Shown here: one piece after another, positions 22,055 through 29,576 of the stretch
Numbering within the stretch: the stretch's first letter is position 1
How the letters are laid out: each line of letters begins with the position of its first letter
Assembly (NCBI GenBank): GCA_964618845.1
Contig: CAZUCU010000006.1
Coordinates: forward strand, 1-29,576
Origin: CAZUCU01 sp964618845
GTDB taxonomy: Bacteria > Patescibacteriota > Minisyncoccia > Phycocordibacterales > JAACPR01
Length of the DNA: 29,576 nucleotides
Direction: 5' to 3'
Made by a program: the position numbers and the translations under genes
The notes under the pieces: generated by a model
Database searches by the model: none
What the model was told of the DNA's origin: nothing
What the model saw: only the letters and a program-made list of their open reading frames with translations

Positions 22055-23477
22055 ACTCAATAGGTTTAATTATTATTATGTCCTTTTCAACTTTTAAATT
22101 GTGGCTTTGGAAACTATTGACTATTGAATCCATCTCTTTTATCGTCGGATAATAGTTTTCACCATTAAAACATCGAGCATCATCTATTATTATTATATTT
22201 TGTTTATTTCCGTTTTCTAATATGTTATTTAATTCTTCCACAACAGGAGTATCTTTCGAAGCTCTCGCTGTTCCTTCTCCAGAATAGTGTGCATCAAGCC
22301 AAAAAATAGCTGGTTCTTTCAATTCATCTAGAACCTCTTTTATTTTTTCTCCACTATCACCTTTAAGTAATTTAACATTATTTAGATCATGTAAATTTCC
22401 TTTTGATTGATAAAAAAGTGTCGGATCTAGCTCTATGCTATATAATTTTTCAAAATGTTTAGATAATTCTCTAATTGTTGAACCACCAAAGGTTCCTGTT
22501 TCTATAAAATTTTTTATCCCATATTTTTTCCCGTGTTTTTTGAGTATTTTCCATTTATAAAAAGTGTGTGGGGGTATTTTTCGTCCTTTTAAGTTCCAAA
22601 TTATATATGTTTTAATTCGTCTCCATTTTTCCAATTTTTTATAACCAATATATGATTTAATTGGTTCTTTTATCTTGTCTTTTATTCTGTTTAGCCTAAC
22701 TTTAAAAGTTGAATGTTTTATGAAAAAAACTTTTCCTTTTTTTACTTTTTCTTTTTTCATTGGCAATCCTATACCGAAACAAGGATTAGAAGAGAAAAAA
22801 TAATCACCATAATAATTTGTTATTAAGTAAGATAAGTTGTTTCTGGGGAATATGTCTTTTATATCTGTTTCTACATCATTAAATAATTCATAATATTCAT
22901 TTTTTATAAAAAAACAGTTTGTTTTTGTTATTGCTATCAGCTCGTATCCTTTTTTGTTTGCTAAATCTGTTAGAGTTTTTGCAGAAGCACCCAAATGACT
23001 GTCAATTTCTGGAACAATATCTATTTCTGGAGGTATGGTTGGATTATACTCTGTAATTATTAATTTTGGCGACATTTTTTCTACATTTTTTAAAATGTAG
23101 TATTCATTACCATCTATATCCATGGACAAAATATCAACAGAATTAATATCAATCTTTTCATTTAAAAGAGTATTCTCAAGAGAATCTTTACCTTCTGGTT
23201 TTAAAAATTTATTAATACAGACACAATTGCATTTATCTGTAACCTTTAGCATTTCTTCAAACCTGCTTTTGTCAGATTCAATTAGGACACCTTTCCAACC
23301 AGTTTTTGTCCAAAGATTTGCAGTATTAGAGAGAAAAACACCATCCCATGCTCCAAATTCAACACATACTCCGTTTTTTAAATTAATCCTTTTTAAAATT
23401 TCCTCTATAATCCCATCTTCTCCAAATTGTGAAAATATATTTTTTGAATATTTGGCAAGTAATGTATTTTTATTCAT
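22041..23477 (-). CDS. two-domain methyltransferase fusion (FkbM-like plus second class I domain)
   Basis: A 478-residue protein, about twice a normal methyltransferase. Domain 1 (1-200) begins SKNIFSQFGEDGIIEEIL and has VEFGAWDGVFLSN (39-51) and LSMDIDGNEYYILKN (116-130), typical of FkbM-like enzymes. A basic linker (240-300) follows. Domain 2 (about 318-475) has NFIETGTFGGSTIREL (322-337), YSIELDP, and FWLDAHYSGEGTA, a second SAM-dependent fold. Two O-methylations of one sugar, or methylation of two residues, are possible. A promoter (TTTACA at 23514-23509, TATATT at 23492-23487, 16-nt spacer) lies 9 nt before the start. Confidence 0.85.
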   Translation of the reverse strand: MNKNTLLAKYSKNIFSQFGEDGIIEEILKRINLKNGVCVEFGAWDGVFLSNTANLWTKTGWKGVLIESDKSRFEEMLKVTDKCNCVCINKFLKPEGKDSLENTLLNEKIDINSVDILSMDIDGNEYYILKNVEKMSPKLIITEYNPTIPPEIDIVPEIDSHLGASAKTLTDLANKKGYELIAITKTNCFFIKNEYYELFNDVETDIKDIFPRNNLSYLITNYYGDYFFSSNPCFGIGLPMKKEKVKKGKVFFIKHSTFKVRLNRIKDKIKEPIKSYIGYKKLEKWRRIKTYIIWNLKGRKIPPHTFYKWKILKKHGKKYGIKNFIETGTFGGSTIRELSKHFEKLYSIELDPTLFYQSKGNLHDLNNVKLLKGDSGEKIKEVLDELKEPAIFWLDAHYSGEGTARASKDTPVVEELNNILENGNKQNIIIIDDARCFNGENYYPTIKEMDSIVNSFQSHNLKVEKDIIIIKPIEYGNK

Positions 23478-23486
23478 GTGCCTAAA

Positions 23487-23514
23487 AATATAACATAATT
23501 AGTAAAATTGTAAA
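23487..23514 (-). promoter_or_regulatory. internal promoter before the fused methyltransferase
   Basis: On the minus strand TTTACA and TATATT are 16 nt apart in the only non-trivial intergenic gap (48 bp) of this part of the operon. The ATG is 9 nt past the -10, again with almost no leader. Confidence 0.65.
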
Positions 23515-23525
23515 AATAAGCTTTT

Positions 23526-24350
23526 TTAAAAAACAAATTTAGTATCGTTTCTAATATTAATTCTAGGTATTAAAAATCTTTTATTTTTTATACTAGACAT
23601 AGATCCATTATTAGTAAATGCGTAAAGTAAATCTGTTTCAGAAATCGCCTTGACTGTGTCATCGTTTATATCAAATTTACCACCAAAAGGATAAGCTAAT
23701 AATTTTATTTTCTTGCCAGTTATTTGTTCTAAGATATCTTTACTTTTGGTTATTTCCTCTATTTGTATATTCTCGTTCAAATCAGATAACCTTGGATGCG
23801 TATGAGTATGTGCTCCAATATCTATTAATCTATTTTCAGACAGTTTCTTTATTTCATCTTGTGAAAGAAAAGTGGCACGATCTTTTTCTGAATATCCATA
23901 ATCCCATTCAAAAGAAGCTTTTTCTCCTATTTGACTTGTGGTAACGAAAATAGTTGCAGGAATATTGTATTTTTCAAGAATTGGTAATGCATTTGTAAGA
24001 TTATCTTTATAACCATCGTCAAATGTAATTGCCAGTTCATCGCCTTCAAGTGTTTTATTCGTAATTTTATTACTTAACTCTAAAAGGGGAATTATTTTAT
24101 ATTTTTCTTTTAAAAAGATTATATGTTTTTCAAAATTTTCTGGAGATACACATAGCATCACTGGATCATTACTTACTTTGGCTATTCTGTGATAAAGAAG
24201 TATTGGTGCTGTTTTACAAAATTTTTTCAAAAAAGCGTTTCTTATTTTTACATTAAGATCTAGTAGATAAAAATATAACTCATATAAACCTTGATAAATA
24301 CCAACTTTATTAAGTGCGGGTTTAATATATTTTTTAACTATTTTTCTCAT
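23526..24350 (-). CDS. polysaccharide deacetylase (NodB/CE4 family)
   Basis: A 274-residue protein. The NodB motifs are TFDDGYKDN (D111-D112), the zinc-binding HTHTHP (181-186) and AYPFGGKFD. It removes N-acetyl groups from GlcNAc-type residues, using a metal bound by one Asp and two His. The N-terminal 45 residues are basic and hydrophobic and may tether it to the membrane, but no clear signal peptide is seen. The start overlaps the upstream stop as TAATG. The product ends shortly after RINIRNDTKFVF, a usual end for short family members. Confidence 0.9.
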   Translation of the reverse strand: MRKIVKKYIKPALNKVGIYQGLYELYFYLLDLNVKIRNAFLKKFCKTAPILLYHRIAKVSNDPVMLCVSPENFEKHIIFLKEKYKIIPLLELSNKITNKTLEGDELAITFDDGYKDNLTNALPILEKYNIPATIFVTTSQIGEKASFEWDYGYSEKDRATFLSQDEIKKLSENRLIDIGAHTHTHPRLSDLNENIQIEEITKSKDILEQITGKKIKLLAYPFGGKFDINDDTVKAISETDLLYAFTNNGSMSSIKNKRFLIPRINIRNDTKFVF

Positions 24351-25069
24351 TATTTTTGGGCTTTTACAGTTATTATAAGAGGGAAGTTTTCATCGTCTTT
24401 TAGTAATATTTTTGTAGAAATATCTTCTTGAGCAAATCCTGTATAAAAGTATATTCCAACTTTTGAATTTCCTTTACTTTTTATATCTGTCATTTTTTTT
24501 TCGAATTTTTTCTGAAACAAATATTTAGCTCCAGCTTTTGTAAAACGCCAAAAATCACCCTTTTCACCGGCCACGCAATCAATCCTACTAATAGAGGGCA
24601 TTGTTGCCAATAGAGTTCCATCTTTTTTTAATATTCTGTAGCATTCAGATATTGCAGATTCTACATCATCTATAAACTGAAATACTTGAGTTAAAATTAT
24701 ACAATCGTAAGTATTGTCAGATATTTTTTTTAGATCTCTCAAATCATCTATTATGTTAGCATTCTTGTTGCCACTTTCAATGTCTATTACATCACTTTTG
24801 ATTATTTTTCCTTCACCATATTTAATCGTATAATCATTATTTAAAACTTCAAGACAATTGCCTGTTATAAAGCTTTTATTTTCTTCAAGAAATTTTTCTA
24901 TATAAAATCTATCAATTGGTTTACCTCTGTCTATTCCATAGAAATTACTTGCTGGTTTTATGTTAGAACTTAAAAAATAAAAATAGGGTAGTTTAATTAT
25001 TCTTCTGATGAATTGCTTAATTGAATTATCTAATGGGATTTTTTTTAATATTTTTTTAATTTTACTCAT
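24350..25069 (-). CDS. class I SAM-dependent methyltransferase
   Basis: A 239-residue protein. GNCLEVLNNDYTIKYG replaces the usual glycine-rich motif I, DDLRDLKKISDNTYDCIILTQVFQFIDD is motif II-III of methyltransferase-11-type enzymes, and ECYRILKKDGTLLATMPS is motif IV. The weak glycine loop (E-V-L-N-N instead of G-x-G-x-G) is odd, but similar forms occur in glycan-locus methyltransferases. The substrate is unknown, presumably a glycan or its lipid carrier. TAATG coupling to the deacetylase gene. Confidence 0.78.
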   Translation of the reverse strand: MSKIKKILKKIPLDNSIKQFIRRIIKLPYFYFLSSNIKPASNFYGIDRGKPIDRFYIEKFLEENKSFITGNCLEVLNNDYTIKYGEGKIIKSDVIDIESGNKNANIIDDLRDLKKISDNTYDCIILTQVFQFIDDVESAISECYRILKKDGTLLATMPSISRIDCVAGEKGDFWRFTKAGAKYLFQKKFEKKMTDIKSKGNSKVGIYFYTGFAQEDISTKILLKDDENFPLIITVKAQK

Positions 25070-25089
25070 AGGTATATTAATAACATTTT

Positions 25090-26052
25090 TTATACAAAAA
25101 ATCTCTTTAGAAGTTTTGTTATTCGTAATTTAACTAATATATACAGTATTATGTTTAATACTGGCCTATTATTTCTTTCTTTTATTTTTTTATAAAAATC
25201 TTTAAGAAGCTTTAGAGCCTCTTTGTTTTCTTCTATTTTTGTATCAAAAATTATATTGTCTACATCTACATTTTTTATTTTTATCTCAAATGGATTTTTT
25301 CCAAAAAGCTTATTTATTAACCCAAAATGAGTTCCGTTGTATAAGCCATTATTATATATAAGAGGTTTAGGGGAATTAACTGCTAATCCACCACTTTTAA
25401 CTACTGCTATATTCCAACAAATATCCCATGGTATTGGATTTAATTTTAAAAAGTCTAAATTATTTATCGTACTATCCAGAGCTATATATTTTTTTTGTTC
25501 TTCTGTAAAATCTTTTAATGCTTCTTCCTCACTTTGAAACCATACAAATTTAGCCCATCTGTCTTTCCACGTTGCCCATCCACCCCCAGTATTTTCCGTA
25601 TATCTCCAAAAAAATGTTTTGTTATATTCTTCTGGTAATTCTACGAAAGTGAAAGTGGATATATGCATTATCTTTTTATAATCTTCGTAAAAATCTAATG
25701 CCTTATTTACAAAAGTTAGAAATCCTTTTTTTGAAACTCCATCATCTTCTAAAACTATTATCTTTCCGTATTTATTGATTATTTCTGTCACACCTTCTGT
25801 TATATTTTTTTCAATATAATAATTTTTTTCCCTCTCTATAATATTAAAAGATCTAAAACCTTTTACAGATTTTAGATATTCTCTTACTTCTTTGACTTTC
25901 TCTTCATTTTTTTTGTCTTTTGCAGCGTCAGAAAAAACAAAAACCTCTGTTTCCGTTGCTAAATAATTTTCTGCTAACGCTTCAACTACCTGTTTGGTAT
26001 TTTCAAGTCTGTTATATACAAATATTACGACTGGCGCTAGTTTTTCATCCAT
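25090..26052 (-). CDS. GT-A type glycosyltransferase (GT2-like), paralogue of 17518
   Basis: A 320-residue protein. VVIFVYNRLENTKQVVEAL, EVFVFSDAAKD, KIIVLEDDGVSKKGFL and GGWATWKDRWAKF match the motif order of the 17518 gene, so these two are paralogues within one locus. EDD is the metal site. The C-terminal KLRITKLLKRFFV is basic and amphipathic, probably membrane-associated. The start overlaps the upstream FkbM gene by 8 bp. Confidence 0.87.
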   Translation of the reverse strand: MDEKLAPVVIFVYNRLENTKQVVEALAENYLATETEVFVFSDAAKDKKNEEKVKEVREYLKSVKGFRSFNIIEREKNYYIEKNITEGVTEIINKYGKIIVLEDDGVSKKGFLTFVNKALDFYEDYKKIMHISTFTFVELPEEYNKTFFWRYTENTGGGWATWKDRWAKFVWFQSEEEALKDFTEEQKKYIALDSTINNLDFLKLNPIPWDICWNIAVVKSGGLAVNSPKPLIYNNGLYNGTHFGLINKLFGKNPFEIKIKNVDVDNIIFDTKIEENKEALKLLKDFYKKIKERNNRPVLNIILYILVKLRITKLLKRFFV

Positions 26053-26791
26053 TTAATTTAAATAAGTAATCTTTTTCTACTATATTCTCTATTAATAAAT
26101 AATTTTTGACACTTAAAAATCTTTTTATATTTTCCAATCTCTCTTCATTTTGTGCCTCTACTAATATATACTTTGGGGGATTTTTTTCAAAATTTAATCC
26201 TTTTAATACCTCTAGTTCATACCCTTCAACATCTGCAACAAACAATTCTATCTTTTGTTCTTTTGCGTATTCATCTATTATCTTTTGTATTGTTGTTGTC
26301 TCAACTTCTATTTCTCGGTGTTTTATTTTTTGTGCTTCTTCTCCTAATCTAATCCATTCATCACTATTGTTTATACTGTCTTTAACAAAAGACATAGCAT
26401 TACAATCTATAAATTTTGTTGTATTCCCTTTAAAATCAGGGGAAATACAGGCTTTTTTTATAACTACAGATTTTCTTCTATTTTTTGCGCATAGTTTACT
26501 AATCGATAAAGGTTCCACAATAATACCTTTCCAACCCATAAATTTTTCTAAATAGTATGTTGGGTCTTGAAAATATCCATCATTTCCTCCAATTTCAATA
26601 AAAAAACCTTTATTCCTTTTTATATATTCAAGTAATTTTTCATGGCCAAGATATGGTTTTGAGTATTTGCTTATATTAAAATACTCAAAAAATTTTCTCT
26701 TTAATGGTTGAAATTTACTATTTAAATAAGGTATTACTTTTTTTAAATTATTTTTAGGATCAAATATTAATTTTTTAATTTTTTTATACAT
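26045..26791 (-). CDS. FkbM family methyltransferase
   Basis: About 248 residues from ATG 26791. An in-frame ATG at 26851 would overlap the LicD gene by 68 bp and is less likely than the 8-bp overlap given by 26791. FIEIGGNDGYFQDPTYYLE is motif I, WKGIIVEP motif II, FVADVEGYELEVLKGL the FkbM D-V-E-G-x-E motif. TTTIQKIIDEY and ILVEAQNEER are also as in the family. Expected role: O-methylation of a sugar hydroxyl. Confidence 0.88.
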   Translation of the reverse strand: MYKKIKKLIFDPKNNLKKVIPYLNSKFQPLKRKFFEYFNISKYSKPYLGHEKLLEYIKRNKGFFIEIGGNDGYFQDPTYYLEKFMGWKGIIVEPLSISKLCAKNRRKSVVIKKACISPDFKGNTTKFIDCNAMSFVKDSINNSDEWIRLGEEAQKIKHREIEVETTTIQKIIDEYAKEQKIELFVADVEGYELEVLKGLNFEKNPPKYILVEAQNEERLENIKRFLSVKNYLLIENIVEKDYLFKLNG

Positions 26792-27581
26792 TTTTTTTAT
26801 GTAATGCCATAGGGTGATTACAAGGTGTGTTTGGTAATATTTTTTTAGCATGAGCTATTCTTTTATCGATTGGTGGAGGAATCATATAATTTTCCCCATA
26901 CATAATTTTTAGATATTCGTGAGTATTGTTTGGCGCTGGATACATTTTGCCTTCGAACTCAATATCTTTTAATGGATATACAAAAATGTCTGGTATAGCA
27001 TAATAATATCCATTGTCTTCAACTATTTGACCAAGTTTGTTACTTTTAAAAGGTGAGAAAAGAAACCAAATAAATTTTAAGAAAAAATATAATGGATAAT
27101 TCCACCAAACATTTTTTGAATCAATAACTGCTTTATATCTAGATCTAACCGTAAAATAAAGTAATATTTTTCTTAATATATAAGGCATTTTAGGATAATA
27201 AACTGATGGAAATATATCTATATATATACCATGATGATAAAGTTCGTTTCCAGTTTCATGATTATGTATAAAAGTAGAGTAGCAATCGCAAAGTTTTGTC
27301 ATACACTGTTTGTATTCAGGATCTGTTTTAGAAGTTTGCAAAAAAATATCTCTCGGCAACTCTTTATTGGCTATTTTTAAAAATCTCTCGTGATCTTTAA
27401 TCGGCATAGAGACATCTATATCATCATCCCAAGGTATCATTTTTTTATTTCTTACTGCTCCCAAAAGAGTTCCGAAATCTATCCAAAAGGTTATGTTATT
27501 TTTTTCACATATTCGTTTTAGTTCATCGAGTAATCTCAATTGTATTTTTTTTGATTCTTTTTTAGTTTTTTCATCTATCAT
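26784..27581 (-). CDS. LicD family phosphotransferase
   Basis: A 265-residue protein. GTLLGAVRNKKMIPWDDDID (37-56) is the LicD nucleotidyltransferase-fold signature; the DDDID acidic cluster binds metal. HHGIYIDIFP and GENYMIPPP are further family motifs. LicD enzymes transfer phosphocholine or another phospho-substituent to surface glycans; the donor here is not deducible. TATAAT on the minus strand ends 7 nt before the ATG, giving a possible internal leaderless promoter. Confidence 0.9.
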   Translation of the reverse strand: MIDEKTKKESKKIQLRLLDELKRICEKNNITFWIDFGTLLGAVRNKKMIPWDDDIDVSMPIKDHERFLKIANKELPRDIFLQTSKTDPEYKQCMTKLCDCYSTFIHNHETGNELYHHGIYIDIFPSVYYPKMPYILRKILLYFTVRSRYKAVIDSKNVWWNYPLYFFLKFIWFLFSPFKSNKLGQIVEDNGYYYAIPDIFVYPLKDIEFEGKMYPAPNNTHEYLKIMYGENYMIPPPIDKRIAHAKKILPNTPCNHPMALHKKNV

Positions 27582-27596
27582 ATTTATAATTATAAT

Positions 27597-28223
27597 TTAC
27601 TTTTTTATACCGATTATTCTTATAAATTTTTGGTTTTCATTTTTGAATGGAGCAAAATTAATTTCTTCTTTGGCTAAAATAATTTCAAAATCATTTTTTT
27701 CTAATTTTTCTTTTATTTTGTTTAAATCAATAAATCTTCTGTAATGATTGTCATATATAAAAGCATTTTCTTCATTTTTTACTGGATCACCTAAACCAAA
27801 TAATTCATTTTTGAGTCCACGTGCTTCTATCAAAATTTTACCGTCTTTATTTAAATGTTTTTTTGCCCAATCTATGACAGAATTTTCTTCTTCTTCTTTT
27901 ATTGCATGTAATGTAAACCTAGAATATATATTATCAAATGTATCTATCCAATCTAATTTTGTAAAATCAGAAAATATAAATTTTAGATTTTTTAAATGAT
28001 TTTCTTTTTTTAATTTGTTAATCTCATTTTTACACTGGTCAATTGCTATTACATTTATATTATTATTTGCAAAAAAAATGCTATCTCTTCCGTTTCCACA
28101 TCCAAATTCTATTAGTGTTTCTTTTTCATTTAAAAAATTTTCTAGAATAAATATAGCAAAAGGAGAAGGAGTAGGGGGTACTTCATTAGACGAGTAATAT
28201 TTTTTCCAATATTCTTTATCCAT
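27597..28223 (-). CDS. class I SAM-dependent methyltransferase
   Basis: A 208-residue protein. WKKYYSSNEVPPTPSPFAIFI, then LIEFGCGNGRDSIFFA (motif I), VIAIDQC (motif II), FDNIYSRFTLHAI (motif III) and GKILIEARG (motif IV). It is similar in layout to the small thiopurine/tellurite-type methyltransferases, but its place suggests a glycan substrate. It sits between the flippase (1-bp gap) and licD (15-bp gap). Confidence 0.87.
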   Translation of the reverse strand: MDKEYWKKYYSSNEVPPTPSPFAIFILENFLNEKETLIEFGCGNGRDSIFFANNNINVIAIDQCKNEINKLKKENHLKNLKFIFSDFTKLDWIDTFDNIYSRFTLHAIKEEEENSVIDWAKKHLNKDGKILIEARGLKNELFGLGDPVKNEENAFIYDNHYRRFIDLNKIKEKLEKNDFEIILAKEEINFAPFKNENQKFIRIIGIKK

Positions 28224-28224
28224 T

Positions 28225-29523
28225 TTATTTTTTTAATATAATAATTTCTAATATAACACTTCTAGATTTTTTAAAAAACAAAGTAGAAATAAAAACGGAG
28301 AAATATGATATTAGTGTTGCATAAGCAGCTCCTTGAGATCCGAAATTTGGAATCAATAATATATTTAAAAATATATTTAAAACTGCTCCTATTATACTCG
28401 TATAGAGAAAAATTTTACTTAATTTTTCTGCTATTAAAAATTGTTGTGTTAGAATTATTAATGTGGTTGTAATACTTACCCATAAATATATTTGTAGTAT
28501 TGGGGCAGAATTTACGAAATCATTTCCAAAAACTGTCTTTATTACAATAGGTGCAAAAATGTATAAAGGAGTTGCTATTAAAAATGAAATCGAAAGAGTG
28601 AATACTGTTAGTAACCTAAATCTTCTGGCATACTTTTTAACACCATCTTTTTTGGCATTAACAATCGCTGGGAAAAGGGATATTATTACTAAACCAGGTA
28701 TAAAAGCCCAAACTTGTGTTAATTTTACAGCAACGCTATATAAACCCACTGATTCAGAATTAATATAATGCATTAACATTACCTGATCCATTTTTGCGTA
28801 AATATATCCAGAAAAACTTGCCAATAATAAAGGCCATGATTCTTTCATTAATTTTTTGAAAACATTTAAATTAAGTTTCCATTTTAATGGTTTGCCTTTA
28901 AATTTTTTTATGTATATATATATTGACCAAGAAGTAGATATTAGTGTTTCTAAAAATAAGATTGTTGCAAAAAATATAATACCCTTATTCAAAAATATAA
29001 TTAATATTTTTATTAAGGGAATAAAGAAGGCTAAGAATATTGTAATTTGAGAACTGTATTTGGATTTAACTTCAGCATTAAAAAGTATACCAACTGTACC
29101 TAAAGGATTGATTATGAAGGTTAGTGCGCAAATGCCAATAAGAAGAGTTACTATAATACTATCTCCTATTAATATAGATATACTAATTGAAATAAAGAAT
29201 GCTAATATACCTAATAATATTTTGGAATAAATAGCGGTTCCCAATAACTCCTCTTCTTTTTCTTTTTCTAAAATCAGATCTCTATAAAGTATTTGATCAA
29301 TTCCAAGTGACGCAAAAACTGATATTATTGCTACAAAACTTTGTGCATATTCTAATTTGCCTAAATTTTCTGGGCCTAAGTATCTGGCAACTATAGATAT
29401 GGTTAAAAAAGAAGTTAAAAAACTTATAGTTCTAGCAGAGATCATCCACCCCGTATTTCTAAAATATTTTTGAAACCCTTGATGTTCCCAGACTGATTTA
29501 ATGTAATTTATAGTAGTATCCAT
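28225..29523 (-). CDS. oligosaccharide flippase, Wzx/RfbX-like
   Basis: A 432-residue integral membrane protein with about 12 to 14 hydrophobic helices. WMISARTISFLTSFLTISIVARYLGPENLGKLEYAQSF (26-63) is the typical N-terminal signature of the polysaccharide synthesis (PST/MOP) transporters. It moves lipid-linked sugar repeats across the cytoplasmic membrane. As first gene of the minus-strand run, it probably heads the operon. A TAGAAT box (minus strand, 29537-29532) lies 8 nt before the ATG, but I see no good -35. No Wzy polymerase is present in the window. Confidence 0.93.
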   Translation of the reverse strand: MDTTINYIKSVWEHQGFQKYFRNTGWMISARTISFLTSFLTISIVARYLGPENLGKLEYAQSFVAIISVFASLGIDQILYRDLILEKEKEEELLGTAIYSKILLGILAFFISISISILIGDSIIVTLLIGICALTFIINPLGTVGILFNAEVKSKYSSQITIFLAFFIPLIKILIIFLNKGIIFFATILFLETLISTSWSIYIYIKKFKGKPLKWKLNLNVFKKLMKESWPLLLASFSGYIYAKMDQVMLMHYINSESVGLYSVAVKLTQVWAFIPGLVIISLFPAIVNAKKDGVKKYARRFRLLTVFTLSISFLIATPLYIFAPIVIKTVFGNDFVNSAPILQIYLWVSITTTLIILTQQFLIAEKLSKIFLYTSIIGAVLNIFLNILLIPNFGSQGAAYATLISYFSVFISTLFFKKSRSVILEIIILKK

Positions 29524-29576
29524 TTGAATTTATTCTATATTAATGTATATTTTAAGGATTATGTCCACAAAAGCAA
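29524..29576 (-). promoter_or_regulatory. possible promoter of the glycan operon
   Basis: On the minus strand TAGAAT (29537-29532) ends 8 nt before the flippase ATG. No convincing -35 box is seen at 16-18 nt. The window ends here, so genes further upstream are unknown. Confidence 0.35.

Overview
The window looks like a scaffold from a Candidate Phyla Radiation (Patescibacteria) genome. The evidence is an AT-rich sequence, a divergent 16S rRNA gene with several large insertions (including a group II-type intron with a LAGLIDADG homing endonuclease), a 16S gene with no 23S beside it, an XRE-MurA fusion, a DUF4015-type protein, a conjugation-type ATPase, and many short palindromic repeats. I cannot fix the sub-lineage from memory alone.

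Left part (1-3380): a 16S-only transcription unit. It has a promoter at 59-86, a leader of three tandem hairpins, a processing stem whose two halves flank the gene (about 292-329 with 3247-3284), the 16S gene, and a 21-bp terminator hairpin at 3324-3372. The 16S is interrupted by two copies of one palindromic repeat, in the helix 6 and helix 39 regions, and by an 868-nt intron at E. coli position 1399/1400. Its 3' end lacks the usual CACCTCC anti-Shine-Dalgarno string.

3380-5420: three consecutive single-gene units, each with its own promoter and a GC-rich terminator. They encode small membrane or secreted proteins of unknown function and are richer in GC than the rest. Two tandem 110-bp tRNA-like repeats and a normal tRNA-Ile(GAU) follow.

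5420-15000: housekeeping and envelope genes. They are an RluF-like pseudouridine synthase, murB and an HTH-murA fusion divergently transcribed across a shared palindrome, a small membrane protein, rsmI, a two-TM protein, a DUF4015 glycoside-hydrolase-like protein, an ABC exporter and a TraD/VirD4-like ATPase cut by a 100-N gap. A 165-bp inverted repeat containing a duplicated murB tail brackets the murB-DUF4015 block.

15000-29576: a surface-glycan locus read almost entirely on the minus strand from 29523 downward. It contains a Wzx-type flippase, a LicD phosphotransferase, a polysaccharide deacetylase, two GT11 fucosyltransferases, GT2 and GT4 enzymes, and an unusually large set of SAM methyltransferases. 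Together they suggest export of a fucosylated, O-methylated, possibly phosphodecorated glycan. No polymerase or initiating transferase is visible. The link between this locus and the left half depends on the N gap.

The unifying observation is translational. At many genes a -10 box ends only 6-9 nt before the start codon, with no Shine-Dalgarno, which implies leaderless mRNAs. This fits the altered 16S 3' end. I used it to correct several start codons.
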